This document shows, piece after piece, positions 12,249-24,501 of a stretch of 64,000 nucleotides of DNA; positions within the stretch are counted from its first letter, which is position 1, and each line of letters begins with the position of its first letter. The notes below the pieces were generated by a model. It searched no databases, was not told the origin of the DNA, and saw only the letters and a list, made by a program, of their open reading frames with translations. Origin of the DNA: Diospyros lotus. Lineage: Eukaryota; Streptophyta; Magnoliopsida; Ericales; Ebenaceae. Both the position numbers and the translations under genes were made by a program. The DNA is taken from assembly GCF_014633365.1 (NCBI RefSeq), contig NC_068349.1:14460753-14524752 (forward strand), read 5' to 3'.

Positions 12249-13578
12249 CCTCCCAACCTCTACCCTCCCTATCTCAACCCTCCTCCTGCTCATCCCTGCC
12301 CTCCCTACCTACACCCTCCTCCTCCTCATGCCCGCCCTTCCTACCTCTACCATGCCTACCTCCACCATCATTCTCCTCATCTCGACTCCCAATTTTGTAG
12401 ATGTCTACTCCAATCGAGTGTCGAGGGTTATATGACCTCCAAAAATCTGTCTCTCACTCAGCATCGGTGGGGTCTAGTTTCATAAACGATTCTCGTGCCT
12501 ACAAAATTATATTTTTCAGATGGATATTACATAAATAAAAAAAAAAAGACATTTTAGGTCACATTTACACTTACATTCATAAAACATTCCTCGTAATTTT
12601 TTATTTGTGGCCTTTTATTGCACAACCATTTACTGCACATAAGAATGGTGACTAATTCAAGTAATCTGATGGCCCATTTATTCTCAACAAATAGGAATGC
12701 CTTGATCAACCACCACTGTAAAGAGCAAAAAAAATTTATAATAAAAGAATATAAAACAAATTAAATTAAACAAACGTTAGTAAATACAAATCATAAACAA
12801 TGTATAATGTAATGTAATACAATACAAAGAGAGTAACATATTAGTGATTGCACCTGAAACGCCCACACGAAACCATAAATGTTGATTTTTTTCCCAACCT
12901 CACTAGTCATCTTCTCTTCTTTGTGGCCAAATGAAGGTAATGTAGACTCTGACTATAGATGTATGTCTCCCAAGGGAATGCCTCAAATGCATGTAAATCC
13001 TTGACCAGAGTCCATATGAAATCCTCAACATATGTGTGCTCATCATAGCCCAATAATAATATGTTGATCACAACAATGTAAATTAGTTTCAGGACATCTT
13101 CTGATACCAAGTCATTTCTTGTAAGTTGCAGTTTTATGTCGTACCCAGACACAAATCATTGCGATAGAAATAGCCGTGCCTGTAAACTATCTACCTCAAC
13201 TGGCATCGCTTTAATGATTTCTTTATCAATGTGGCCAAACTGGAGTCCACTAATAAGGATGAACTCCTGCCTCCCATACCTGTATGGTACGCCGCCAATC
13301 CTGAGCCTCATTTCATCATGGCAGGCACCAGGAAATGTTACCTCCTTAACTAGAAGTTGAAGTAGCACTTGTGGTGCAGTCATCATTTATGATAGAGGTA
13401 TCTGCAAGAAGTTACCTAATGGGCCCTACATGATTCTATCCAATAATGCATACTGGTTAAGAGCCTCACGACCTTCCACAAGGTGCTTGATCCCACAATG
13501 AGTAGTGAGTTGCATTCCCTGCGGTATTACTCGGTGAGCGTGAACATAAGTAAATTCCCTAGTTTGTTGATCCGCCAT
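12249..13578 (-). pseudogene. DUF1985 part of the MULE-borne Ulp1-like gene (5' part)
   Basis: The likely start is the ATG at 13578 (MADQQTREFTY...). A DUF1985-type region follows over 13390-12907, with LLQLLVKEVTFPG, YRYGRQEFILISGLQFGHI and DVLKLIYIVVINILLLGYDE, then FPWETYIYSQSL. Plant DUF1985 domains are commonly joined to Ulp1-like C48 domains in transposon-borne genes. Stops near 13425 and 13385 and at 13155 break the frame. The piece ends in a repetitive charged linker (12400-12249) cut by the solo LTR; the linker resumes at 9646. Codons for the linker are CCTCCT/CTCATC-type repeats on plus, explaining the long low-complexity stretch. Confidence 0.7.
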
Positions 13579-14099
13579 CTGCAAGAAAAAGAAAAAAAAC
13601 AATATAAAAAACTAAAATAAATTAACAAATAGTCAAATAAAAAATTTGAAAAACACCAAAACTAATATAAGAAAAAAAATTTAATAAACTAATTGAGAAC
13701 ATGTGATAAAAATGATAGTAAAAAAGGTTAAATTTGAAATTGTTTAGTTACGTAACCAAAACATATTTAAACCAATCATTGATGGGGAAGAATTCATAAC
13801 TAGTCTGGAACAAATGTACATAATCGTTTTTAGCCATTTTTTTGAAAAAAATCGTTTTCAGCCACTCAAACAAACTAATTACGCTCGATGACCTAGGTTC
13901 GTCGTCGACGACCATAACCACTAGCACCAGCACCAAATTTTCGTTCACAAATCTACACCAAATCACACAGAAAAACTAACCTCGTTCAGCAATGAGATCG
14001 ACGGTCACAACGGTCGTGACAGTGGCTGTCACTAAGGCAGTCAGGCAGGGGTAACGACGGCAGTTAGGTAGAGGTAGTGAGAAGGTGAGCTTGTGAATG
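13579..14099. other. Subterminal region of the MULE with an internal TIR-like copy
   Basis: Non-coding. At 13828-13885 it carries a copy of the TIR core in the same orientation as the left end (CGTTTTTAGCCATTTTTTTG ... CACTCAAACAAACTAATTAC), so 13828-14330 is itself bounded by inverted repeats. It is either a duplicated TIR or a small nested MULE-derived element. Confidence 0.55.
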
Positions 14100-14344
14100 G
14101 TTTTGTGAGGGTATTTTAGTATTTGTATAGGTTTCTGGGTTTAAAGTATGTGAGGATATTTTGGTATTTAAATATTTTTATTTATTTATTTATTTTTTAA
14201 ATAAAATGATGGTCAAATCTGGTAAAGTGGGTATATCATGCAATTAGTTTGTTTGAAATGTTAAAAATGTTTTTTTTTTTTTTTAGAAAAGTGGTTAAAA
14301 ACGAATTTTGTATTTGAAAGGTGGTTACTTTGTGCAATTTCCAC
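14100..14344 (-). repeat. Right terminal inverted repeat of the MULE
   Basis: Its reverse complement aligns with 31-250 (see the left TIR). It contains a long T-run at about 14270-14284 and (TTTA)n at 14179-14200, which disturb the alignment. Confidence 0.7.
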
Positions 14345-14353
14345 CAAATATGT
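14345..14353. repeat. Right 9-bp target site duplication of the MULE
   Basis: CAAATATGT, identical to 22-30. Confidence 0.85.
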
Positions 14354-15885
14354 TGAGTACACTATATGTTAATTAATAAAGCACATCATATAAACACCAA
14401 GATACTACCTTGAGCATCATGATTTCTCATTCATACTTAATAAACAAGAACGCATATAAGATGAACAAAGCATACATGATTTCTTATTCTATAAGCCTTA
14501 AGCTAAAATGTACAAATACTACCAATGCATACTTTGAGTAATTCTTGAAGGATAGAAACTTTAAAATTCTATTACTTAATTGCATTGAGCCTAAATATGA
14601 GCAACACTAGAAAGTATTGCTTGGAAAATATACATCATTTAAATTCTTTCAAGCACTTGAATGATCTTGCTTATCAAGAAACATATATTCTACTTTTGAA
14701 TTCTTTCAAGAACTATTCTGGTTATATCTAGATGCTTTAAGAAAGAACCACTTAATTTACATCAACATTCTTATTCAAGTAATTAACTATTACTCGACTA
14801 TAAGATTGAGAAGATGAATTTTCAACAGCTTAACCAAATGCTACTTGAAATCAACAATCCTATAAAGACTTGAATCAAAGCAACAAACATTCAACTAGAC
14901 ATGTTCTTCACGTGTTCTTCCATTAGATTTTAGAACATCGAGAACCTGAGGAATCTATGCTCTAGAACTAAGGATTACTTGCCTAAGTAAAAATACATTT
15001 ACTCAAGAGCAAGGATGATTGACACTTAAGCATCAACTAAAGCACATTGCTTTTGAACTTGAGTAATGCTTTCACATATATAGAGTACTTAACATATTTT
15101 TCAACCTCAAGCTTACTCTAAGTGTCTTGAGGATATATGACATTTATCCAATACACTAATGCATTGAGGATACATGGAATATCCCTTGGAAACTTAGAGC
15201 AACTTATTAATATACTAAGCATATTGACAAATAAAAACACAAACAAGATTAATCACAAATAAATAATGGTAACGTTCTTAGCTCAGCCTAAATATGAAGG
15301 ATAAAATAACTTAATCAAAACTCAAATGCCATCACTTGAGTATATGATCATTTACTTAACAATCTTGATGTATAACACCTAAACATCATATATAAATATA
15401 GAGCACATTACTCTAAAAACTTGAGTAATATTGCCACATATATAAAATATCAGGAGCCTCCACAAAGCATTCATGCATTATCTGTAGGATGACTCCAAAG
15501 AGGCATATTAAAAGATATATCAATAAAGCATATGGCTAAAACAAATATAACACATATAAGAAAATCAACTAAAAGAAATCCTACCAAGGTTCCTTGAACT
15601 TAAATATTCTCAAGGCATCCTCAACATATATAACCTATCAAGATAGACTTAACAAATCCTTAAGCACTATTTTAAAGAAGGATAAACATAATTTCTACAT
15701 ATGCAAAATATATTAATAAGCCTATGAGAACATAAAATAATAAGATTCCTTAAGATAATTATCAAAGCATCTTTAATCCTTACATTAATATTTTGCATAA
15801 GATAATCATCATCAAAACATTCAAGAATAAAAAACTTAATAGACAAGACTGAGATATTTGACTTGATGTCCATGATCTCATATCT
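14354..15885. other. AT-rich intergenic sequence
   Basis: No coding signal or element boundary was recognised. Short words around CTTGAGTAA and TTACTTAAG recur many times (for example near 14535, 15000, 15060, 15345 and 15417), suggesting degraded repeat DNA. Confidence 0.4.
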
Positions 15886-16569
15886 TGTTGGGATGTAGGA
15901 TGATAGAGAGACCATATAGCACGAAGTCATAGCAGAAATGTTCACTATACTCACTTTACATTAAATTGGATAGTCATGACATATTACTAGATATCACTTA
16001 TGATTTACAAGAATTAATATGAGATTATTCTCGTTGCCAATTTAACTATAAACCTATAAAGTCCCACCCAAAAGAAATCACTTTACAAAGGAAGAAGGGT
16101 AAATTAGTAATTTTAGAAATTACTAATTTTGAAGTGTTTATTTTAAAATAAATAAGAATAATAAACTCATTTTATTATGAATAAAATTACTAATATTATT
16201 CAAATTTGGATTAGGATTTAAAACTGGCATATTAAATCCTAAACCAAACAAGCCCTAGGGTTTTGTGTGGGTTCCTTATAAATAGGAACATAACACATAA
16301 CCCTAAATACTAATCTAATAGAAACTTTTGAGAAAAGTTTTTTATTTTTTCACTCTTCTTCCTTCTTGGATCTTTCTTGGATCAAGGTGATTTCGGGTGG
16401 ACGGACTTAGCATCCTATGCTTGGAGGATTATATGACGGGTGAACATACGCTATAATCGGATTGCAGTGAAAATATATTTATCTGTTTTCTTTCTCGTTT
16501 AGTAAATTGTAAGATTAGAAAAACATGATACCTAAAATTATTTTTTTTGCTGCGTATGATCTGTTAACA
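15886..16569 (+). mobile_element. Copia-type LTR-like segment
   Basis: Begins TGTTGGGATGTAGG, has a TATA box (CTTATAAATAGG, about 16275), and ends ...GCTGCGTATGATCTGTTAACA, a tail typical of copia LTRs. No TSD was found and both ends are tentative. Confidence 0.45.
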
Positions 16570-16599
16570 ACCTACAAGGTGTTGGTATAGATGATATAC

Positions 16600-17001
16600 C
16601 CTCTTTGTCTATTTTAGGCATCGTCATAATAGGTGTTAAGGTTAATCTGCCCTTGAGCTCTTGAAAACTCACCTCACACTTGGAAGACTATTTAAACTTA
16701 ACTCTTTTTTGTAAGAGTCTCACCAAGGGTACAACTATTTTTGAGAATCCCTTCATAAATCTCCAATAATGGTCTGTCAACCACAAAAAAAAATTTGTAC
16801 ACTGGTTACATTACTCAGCTCCTTCCAAGCTTTCAGAACTTTGATCTTGGTCAAATACACCACAATCCCTTGGGCTAAGATCTCATGTCTTAAGATAACT
16901 ACTTTAGACAGTCAAAACTCGTGCTTTGAGAACTTGACATACAATTGGTCTTCTCATAACATCTACAACAGTACTCTGTTTTTTTTTTCTATTGACATAA
17001 T
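16600..17001 (-). pseudogene. Ty3/gypsy reverse transcriptase/RNase H fragment
   Basis: On minus, broken frames read LSRHEILAQGIVVYLTKIK..., then YWRFMKGFSKIVVPLVRLLQ and FQELKGRLTLTPIMTM. These match the RT-RNase H connection of gypsy pol (LG..VS..GI.VDP.K..., YYRRF..GFS.IA.PLT.L, F..LK..L..AP). Frameshifts and stops are present. It is cut on the right by the solo LTR at 17002. Confidence 0.75.
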
Positions 17002-18263
17002 TGTTGGTCCTTTAGGGTATGACTACTCAAGATGGGGGGTGAATTGAGTAATTATTTTTTTTTCCTTTTCAATAAATATTCTTGATTAATGATTTTATTT
17101 AAGAATATATATTTGATAAATATTATAAATTATGTTTGAGATTAATAATTAATGTAAGCCACAAGATATAGAAAAAATAAATACATTGAGGCACAACACA
17201 ATTTGTAGTGGTTCGGTGTCTCCACACACACCTAGTCCACTTTCCTAAGATCTAACCACCCCTGGGGTTCCACTAAAATAATTTCACCAAGATTTTCACA
17301 CTATCTCACGTTGGAAACTAGATATACACCTAGATGACAACGGGTTCTAGGCAACCATTACACCAAGATTTCTACCCTATCTTACCTTGGAAACTAGATT
17401 TACCTAGATTTTAATGGTTTTAGAAAATCTATACAATCTTCAATAATAATTTAAATGTTAACAAATAATTTGTTCACATTTGGACACAAATAAGCAATTA
17501 AGAGTAAATTATATAAGGCAATAATAATTAAATAAATAAATAAATTAGTGACCTTAGAGAAATTCAGAGTAGGCTTGAAAGTATTTTTCTCCTTTTACCT
17601 TGTGGCTCTTCAATGGATGTTCAATAATACTTCATGAACCTCGAATTTTTTGGATGATAGCTTGAGAGCGTTTGAGATCTTTCGAGTGCTTTGGATTTGC
17701 AATAGAAGCACTTGATATCTTAAAAATGAGATTTGGGGGATATTTATAAGTATTTTGAACACTTTTTTAACGATAAAAAATCTAACCGTTATAGGCAGAA
17801 AAACTTATAATTATAACTTAAATTTAATATGTACATTCATATAACTAAAGAGGCTTGTAGAGGCTGGAGGTCATGGGTTCGAATAAGGGGCATGCATGCA
17901 CAGTTATTAAATTTTATTTGATACAGATGTTATAAAAATATTTTATAAATTAATCTAAAAATATTAAAAAAATCTTTTTAATAGAAAATAATATTTTTGG
18001 TAATACATATACTATGAAAAATATTTTATAAATTAATCTAAAAATTATATAAAATATTTTCAATAGAAAATAATATTTTTGGTAATACATATACTATGAA
18101 AAAATATTTTATAAATTAATAAAAAATAGTTCGATATTAAAATTAATATTTTCAAGGAAAATACTCTTTTTGTTAATCACCCAAAATACTATAATGTGTA
18201 TATGAAAAATTCTCTTTTTGTTAATTATCAAAACTTAATTAATACGAGTAAGTCGGCTCAACA
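17002..18263 (-). mobile_element. Solo LTR, copia (Maximus/SIRE-like)
   Basis: Plus-strand ends are TGTTGGTCC and CTCAACA, flanked by the perfect TSD ATAAT (16997-17001 and 18264-18268). Sense is minus: a TATA-like ACTTATAAATATC lies near 17740. The sense 3' end carries a TTCACCCCCCATCTTGAGTAG stretch (plus 17020-17045) just inside the LTR boundary, as in the related LTR ending at 41767. Confidence 0.85.
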
Positions 18264-18268
18264 ATAAT

Positions 18269-18929
18269 TTTGATGATGAAAAACTTCATGGATCCAATTG
18301 ATAATTTCATGATAAAATAATATTTATTGAAAAATATCATGATAATGATTATCTAATTGATACTTTCATGATAAGCTATTTTTATATCTTGAAAAATATC
18401 TTGATAATGAAAATCTTTGGATTCCAAAAATGAAAATGAAAAATAAGGAACCTATTATTACTTAAGGATGCATATGCAATCATTTGGTTGTTGTTCTCAA
18501 GAATACAACAATTAGAATTTATGACGTGGGAAGAGTTGCTGATTGCTAATGGTTGAGTCGGGCTGGTGATTCTCATAGGAAAATCAGCTCTATAAATAGG
18601 TCCAAAAAGGAATGAGTCATCCGAGAGAGATGTGTCACCCGAGAGAATTTCAGAGAGGCAATGGCATAGGGATGTAACCCCGGAGAAAATGTCTCTTTAG
18701 AAATAATCTCTCCAGGTTTGGCTTTCTTAGAATGAGTGGCTTCCGGGGAGGGTTGAGGTTTCCCCGGGAAGAAAGTGATCGGTTTCCGGAGAAAATTGGC
18801 TTCTCTCGAGAAGGAAGGAGGTGGATGGCTTTCAGGAAGAACTGATTTCTTCCGGGAATGATCTGTGCATTGATTAACTTTCTCCGAATCATTATCAGTA
18901 CCAACAAAAGGTCAAAAGGCTCGCGGGGA
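18269..18929. other. Non-coding, LTR-like sequence
   Basis: Holds a TATA box (CTCTATAAATAGG, about 18588-18600), followed by a G-rich stretch with repeated CCGGGGAR/CCGAGAGA words. No gene was recognised. Confidence 0.35.
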
Positions 18930-19362
18930 TCCCTCATCTACAAATGCTATCCACCTCCTATTTCTTCCATACTTTTTCTACATGTCCATACTGCTCATAG
19001 GATCTGCATTGGACTCTAGGTCTAAACTAGCACCAGTTTGGTGAATGTCCTTTATTGCTGCTATAAGGACATGTCTTATGCCTTCTTTTCTTACCTCATC
19101 ATTTACCCTCTTGAGTTTTGTTCTTTTCTTTATCTTTTCTACCATCATTTTGCTTCTTTCCTTCACTAGTAGATGGAGATTTACCATTCAGCTGAGCCAA
19201 TAAATCTCTTTCCATAGTTTCTTCTTGCCTAATCAATCTCCTTTGCTTTTGTGCTTGCTAGGCATTCACCAATTCTGGTAGGGTGATCTAATTAAGGTCT
19301 CTTGAATCTTGAAGAGACAACACTTTCTCCATAACTCTCTTATCTGATAGTTCTGAAAGGCA
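18930..19362 (-). pseudogene. Copia gag fragment with zinc knuckle
   Basis: On minus, reading across frames: ELSDKRVMEKVLS, LEDSRDLN-like, ELVNA, RRLIRQEETMERDLLAQLNG, then a CPYSSNKGHSPNWC / QCRSYEQYGHVEKVW zinc-knuckle region. This order is that of copia gag (UBN2 type) ending in a knuckle of the C-x2-C-x3-GHxxK class. The Cys residues are partly lost. The fragment is cut on both sides. Confidence 0.7.
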
Positions 19363-20004
19363 GTGGCCAAAGACGTGCCAAAAACACCAACCCGATGTGG
19401 ATTTATGCAAGGGTTTTATTTTCAAAGCATTTTCCAACAAAAAAAATAGCATAGCGGAGGCATAAAAACATACACAGCGAAAACCAAAATCAACCTTGTA
19501 AGATTCGGTTTCTACATGCAAAATAGAAAAAGCCCATGCCATAGGGGGTTTTTCGGTATATCTTTCGGATGGAATTCGGTGCTGATTACCTTTGCAATAA
19601 CCTCATATTCTTTCTATCTAGCAAGCCTCATCATCTCTGCCACGACACAGGTGATTAGCCCTCCTCTACAAGTGTAAAGGACCTAGTTAATCCATGCTCG
19701 AGTCGCCACAGAACCCTCAAATAGAGTTGTGCTAGGACCCTCGATGAAGATGACCTGAAAATATACACGGTCCCTTCCCTGATTGCTTCTTGGTTGTCCA
19801 ACAACCTCTCTATGGGGAGAAGAAGAAGATGGGAGCTACATCGGCTTGTCTTGGAGCAAGAACAAGGAGCAGCTGTAGCTCAAGAGGAGGAGGAAGAAGA
19901 AGAAGAAGAAGAAGAAGAAGAAGAAGAAGAAGAAGAAGAAGAAGAAGAGAAGGTGGAGAGTAGCTCGAACGATTGAGTTGCCTCCTTCAATCCACCAAAT
20001 CTCT
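19363..20004. other. Unassigned sequence with a (GAA)n microsatellite
   Basis: No gene was recognised. A GAG/GAA repeat at about 19880-19950 creates a long polyglutamate frame that is probably not a gene. A TTGTCCAACA sequence near 19793-19802 could be an LTR end, but no partner was found. Confidence 0.4.
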
Positions 20005-22463
20005 TGTAACACCCCGCCCTATACAGGCATGTCACTATAAGGAAATTCCCGGGGTTTCTTTTTTTTTTGATACCCGCGGCGCCTGTGAGCACAATCTTCG
20101 CATGCAGATGAAACACCCGTCGTAAAACTACATCCGGCTCCCGCGGTGATCAAAGAACCACTCCTCATGCAAATATATACCCCGAGAGTTCCAGTCTTAC
20201 TCATTTAGCTAGAAATAACAAATCTTAACTGAACGAGATAAAATAAACACAGCGGAATACTTAATTAATCAAAATGACGTGGCCCACCACGTGTTACACA
20301 CAAAATGTTCCCATACCGATATGTGTATACAACATTGATACTAACGATTACAACACCGTCGAGCGGTTGCTCATACATACAACATTATAAATACTAGTGT
20401 TTCCAAAGTAATACAACAATTATCAAATAAACACCACAGATTCACCGGCCGTGTCCTCGACCTCGCAGCTGTCCCTGACTGGAACGATGAATGTTCCAGG
20501 GGCATAACCCATGTTAGATGATAAACCATCTAAGTGAAGGCATGAAACAGATGTACAATGCATAAAGACATACGAGCATGGCATACTATACGACAACATG
20601 CAAGACACATCTAACTCGAGATATCACCTTGACATACTTAATCCCTCGAATATCCCACTGTGGCACACGTTCACCTGGTCCAACGTTAATCCCTCGAGTG
20701 CACCGTCGTGACACCTGTTCACCTGGTTTAACATTATTCCCTCGAGTGCCCCAGTGTGACACCCGTTCACCTGGATTAACATTGTCCCAATCTCAAGTAG
20801 ACCCCTTATCGCCCCATATGGACCCAACGATGCAATTAGACTTGACCCTATATGATATGAAAATTTACACGCCATGCACCAATACTTTTAAAAATAAACA
20901 GTTAATGCAATATTGACACAACGAATATAAGTAAATGCCTTGTGAAATAAGCTAAGTCTAGGAGCGTACAAATACTCACAAGAACTCACCAAAAGCACTT
21001 TAAGACACTTTCGAGTCAAGGTAAGACTAAAATCAAACCACTCACCTTAATTCGGAAAAGTCTGGATTTTGCCTCGAAAAACGTGCCACACCTAAAAAAT
21101 TGTGTAATTCTTCTTCCAATGACCCAATTGATTCCTATTTCACCATTTAAGACCTTTAGAATCAATATTTCTATTTTTCCACAATTTCTCTATTTTTATT
21201 TATTTTTCAAACATTTCTATCTTCGGAAATTCATTAAAAATACCTAACATCAATTTTCACAAAATATTTTTCCATGATAATTCTTAAAATAATTTTACCT
21301 AAATTCTGAAATTAAAATAAAAGAAAAACCATACCTCACGCGCCCTCACGCGCCACCCAGAGGTCCCGCGAGTGGTTGCCACGCGCCGCCGCACAGTCTT
21401 CTTCTCCGGTCGTCTTCTCCGATTCCGGCGATGTCCAATGCCCTAAATTCTTATAGGGGCTTGTAGATCTCTTCAATGCGACCTCAATGGTGCCCTTAAT
21501 CGTCGGAAAAAGTGGCCGGAGGTGGGTTTAAAACCCAGTTGCAGGTCGCGGTGGCGGCGGTTCGGTTTTCCGGCCAAACTTCCAAAACCCCTCTAAATCT
21601 ACACCAAACGCTCCCAAATGCTCCAGAAATGATCCTCTCAACCCAAGGAACAAAAGCCCCTTATCCCTCAAGCTCGATTCAAGCAAAAACACAAGAAATT
21701 TGAGCGATTTTTGTTTTTGAACCCTCGGCCGAAAACCTCCTTTTATACTCGTTTTGGACCCGATTTCCTACCATATCCGGCTCGTCCTTATCCCTTAAGC
21801 CCAAATCTATCCTCTAAACCAATCGAAAAACACCACATCAAGCGCTAGATCCCTCGAAAAATTCGGCCAAATCGGAAATCTTTTGGCCATTAATTCCGAT
21901 CACATCAAGGCCATTTTCCGGCCAATGGTAGCTCCCAACGGCCTCGTCGTCGCCTGGAGGCTAGCCTAGAGCCTCCGGGTGACCTGCCCGATGCCCCAGA
22001 AGCGGCCGGCGGCGGCCATAGGCGGCCGGTCGGTTTCACACCAAGCAATTTTCAAAAATTGCATTTTAGCCCCCAGCCAACTTTTAATTGAATTTTCTTT
22101 TATTTCCTGATACCCCTAGACTATCTAGCACCTTCACCATTACCCTCAGGTTGTATATTTCCTATTTCCCTTTGGAATTTCTGAAAAACTTGTCATCTTG
22201 ATCTCCCTCGGGCAGTTTACAAAAATTGCACTTTTGCCCGGGTGCTCCTAATTACGTGCTTTTGACTTCAATCCTTTGAAAGTCCCTTGATTGTGTTGAG
22301 TATTGCTTATTTGAACCATTTTGACCTTTGTTGATCCACTTGACACAGTCCCTCGCCTTCTGTTTATGTTAGCATATTGCACTTAGGCCCGAAACTATTG
22401 TAAATTTCATTTTGATCCCATAACTTCCAAAACTTCTCTTGATATTTAATACTGGGTATTACA
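20005..22463 (-). mobile_element. Solo LTR (family 1, copy B)
   Basis: Starts TGTAACACCCCGCC and ends GGGTATTACA on plus, with the perfect TSD TCTCT (20000-20004 and 22464-22468). 2459 bp. Sense is minus, with a TATA-like GAGTATAAAAGG near 21750-21739. It contains tandem CACCTGGTT/CCCTCGAGTGC repeats at 20640-20790 and a GC-rich leader region near 21360-21560. Confidence 0.88.
20479..20533. other. Twin hairpin element in LTR copy B
   Basis: Stem 1 is CTGGAAC (20479-20485) with GTTCCAG (20493-20499), a compensated change relative to copy A. Stem 2 is TTAGATG with CATCTAA (20514-20533). Confidence 0.6.
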
Positions 22464-22468
22464 TCTCT

Positions 22469-23900
22469 CTTTTCAAATCCGTATCCCCTCTGCCATAGTC
22501 GCTCACACCTCTCCCATCTCCATACCATCTCTCATCATTTGACAAAGCTACGTCACATTTAATAGCATGAATGATCGACAACATGAGGCACTCGATTGAC
22601 CGTTTTGAAGTGGTTGACTTTTGTCGTGCGCTAGTCGACAACATATAGCCGTCGAGAGTATGCGAGCACCAGTCAATTGTTTTGAAATAGTCGACAACTG
22701 TACCTATTAATCGATTTTGTATGCCAATTACTAGCTTTGTCCAAATGCCTCTAAGGCCCTGCTATGTAATAGCCCTCTCTTATAACCATAGATCCATGTG
22801 TCCTACACATAATATATCAACCTACTTCACTGTTCAACAGAGACGAGGAACACACTAATAGCAATGGATCATTAATCTGCTACATTACTTGGTATGCATG
22901 TGATTTTCTAGGTTCACAACCATGTAACAATCAGGACATGTTAACTCCTTGACGTCGACTGATTCCATTGATCTACTAAAAGAATCTCTCCAGATTCCTA
23001 GATTACCCTCAAAGATTATGAGTATCCTTTAGCCAGAATTCAAGATGACCTAATAGTAGTGAAGTCCAACTTCATATGAACCTATTAAGACTCCTTAATT
23101 ACCGTCACTATAGTCCTTCCACTGACTAACATTCCGATCGAGTGAGAGTTATGGACTAATTAAACTCACAGGACTTGGTAACTATAAGAGATCCAATACG
23201 GTGTGTGATTTAGGTAGCATGTCAAATCCCATCTGACATTGGAACACTTTCCAATCTCATGCTCACCCTGGCTAGGAAATTTTCAATCACAATCACCTAC
23301 GTGGATCACATAGGATGTTCATCCCCAACAAATGGAGGTTAATGGTTCCCATCGACAAACATCTGCCTCCATACAGCACTGCACAGAGAGCATTCCCACC
23401 TCTTACATCGGATGGTTTCACTCAACGGCAAATCCCTAACACCAGTGTACAAGACACTATGTCACCTCTAGTTAAAGGACCAGTTACACAATCGAGAGCC
23501 AAAGACAGATCATTAATCCATAAGCCATGTGATTTGTCCCAAGTATCACATTTAGTGGATGTTCTTTTAACACCTACCCATATGTCTTCTATATACATCC
23601 AATGCAATGTGGTGTATGACTCAACACCCCATATCATTAGCATCACCATGCTAAATAATAGTAGTAGCCCATGTGTTAGTCCACTAATCGACATATCATA
23701 GTCCCCCTTCTGATAAGTTTAAAGACTGGGAATACCTTTAAGATCTTGGACTAGAAATCCAAGTCACATAGTTTCAACACCTTGAGAGTTGGAAGTCTAC
23801 TAGAAAATCTAGGGACTCATTCATAGAAATAAGATAGAGAGATATAAATGAAAATATGACCTTTATCATCAAGAATAATCAACAGTGCCACTCACTTACA
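22469..23900. other. Non-coding, probable copia LTR relic
   Basis: AT-moderate sequence without a credible gene. Its style (CATCCCCAAC-like boundary near 23320-23330, many short CTCC/ATCACAT blocks) resembles copia LTRs, but no TG...CA pair with TSD was found. Confidence 0.35.
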
Positions 23901-23904
23901 TCTC

Positions 23905-24399
23905 AAAGTGTAAATCTAGCATCTAGGGCACTATCACTAATAAGTTCTTCCCCCAACAACCTGATATTGTTCAGCACCCTAAAACGTCTGCTAGTATATT
24001 CTTTAAGTATCTTACAATCTTTCATTTTGAGTAGTTCAAATTCTATTCCAAGATTCAAGACTTGCGTCTGTCTTGTTTTCTCACTACCTCAGAACTCCTC
24101 TTTTAGTTTGTCTCAAGCTTCTTTAGGTGTCTCACATGCTATTTTCCTGTCAAAAATAGCTTTTGACATAGCTACTTGCAAACATGCCAAAGGCTTAAAT
24201 TTATTAGCTAACTCTTCTAAATGATGCTTTATTTATGCTATGGTAGGGTTAGCTCTAAGTGGTGGAGGATCTCTATCTGTCTTAACTACATCCTAAAGGT
24301 CAAGACCCCTAAGTAAGTCCTTATCTTTATAGCTTAAACAACATAGTTTTATACTAAAAATATAGGAACAGAAGGTGATGAAAAACTGCTTGAGGCCAT
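23905..24399 (-). pseudogene. Copia gag fragment (5' end of an element)
   Basis: ATG at 24399 gives MASSSFSSPSVPIF, the start typical of copia gag. Downstream, across frames, come LACLQVAMSKAIFDRKIACE, TPKEA*DKLKEEF*GSEKTR, IEFELLKMKDCKILKEY and NNIRLLGEEL, which match UBN2/DUF4219 gag. Stops interrupt it and it ends abruptly near 23905. The upstream PBS and LTR (24488-24650) show it is the start of a minus-strand element. Confidence 0.75.
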
Positions 24400-24487
24400 T
24401 ACTAAACTCCCAGGTTTATGGGCTTTACTGGTAAGGGTAAGCTTGTTGGTTTCTCTCTTTCTCACAATCCCTCTTAAGAACTTGATA

Positions 24488-24499
24488 GCTTTGATACCA
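24488..24499 (-). other. Primer binding site (tRNA-iMet) of the copia fragment
   Basis: Minus strand TGGTATCAAAGC, 89 bp before the gag ATG and 2 bp from the LTR end at 24502. Confidence 0.75.
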
Positions 24500-24501
24500 T
24501 T

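Larger units (their letters stand above)
31..14344. mobile_element. Large Mutator-like element (MULE) carrying transposase and Ulp1-like protease genes
   Basis: The element is flanked by identical 9-bp direct repeats, CAAATATGT at 22-30 and 14345-14353, and 9 bp is the target duplication length of the Mutator superfamily. Its ends form long imperfect terminal inverted repeats: the left end (GGGATGGATTCATAA..., then TTTTTAACCAT, then CAAACAAACCAATTAC) matches the reverse complement of the right end (GGTGGAAATTGCAC..., TTTTTAACCAC, CAAACAAACTAATTG). Inside are a mudrA-like transposase relic on plus, a hairpin-rich tandem array, and a DUF1985/Ulp1-like gene relic on minus. A later solo LTR (9652-12243) adds 2.6 kb, so the MULE itself was about 11.7 kb. 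MULEs with Ulp1-like (C48) genes are a known plant group (Kaonashi/CUMULE type). Both genes are broken, so it is not autonomous now. Confidence 0.85.

Noticed and set aside
15667..15954. 95-residue open frame on minus in AT-rich DNA
   Set aside because: Ile/Asn-rich composition, no domain, and overlap with an LTR-like start.
18650..18937. 95-residue open frame on minus
   Set aside because: It lies in a G/C-repeat stretch after a TATA box in LTR-like DNA; no family recognised.
19363..19802. Possible copia LTR ending TTGTCCAACA
   Set aside because: No matching TG start with a TSD could be found, so it was left unassigned.
19794..19976. Open frame with a long Glu run
   Set aside because: It comes from a (GAA/GAG)n microsatellite and has no domain; the opposite strand gives a matching poly-Ser run.
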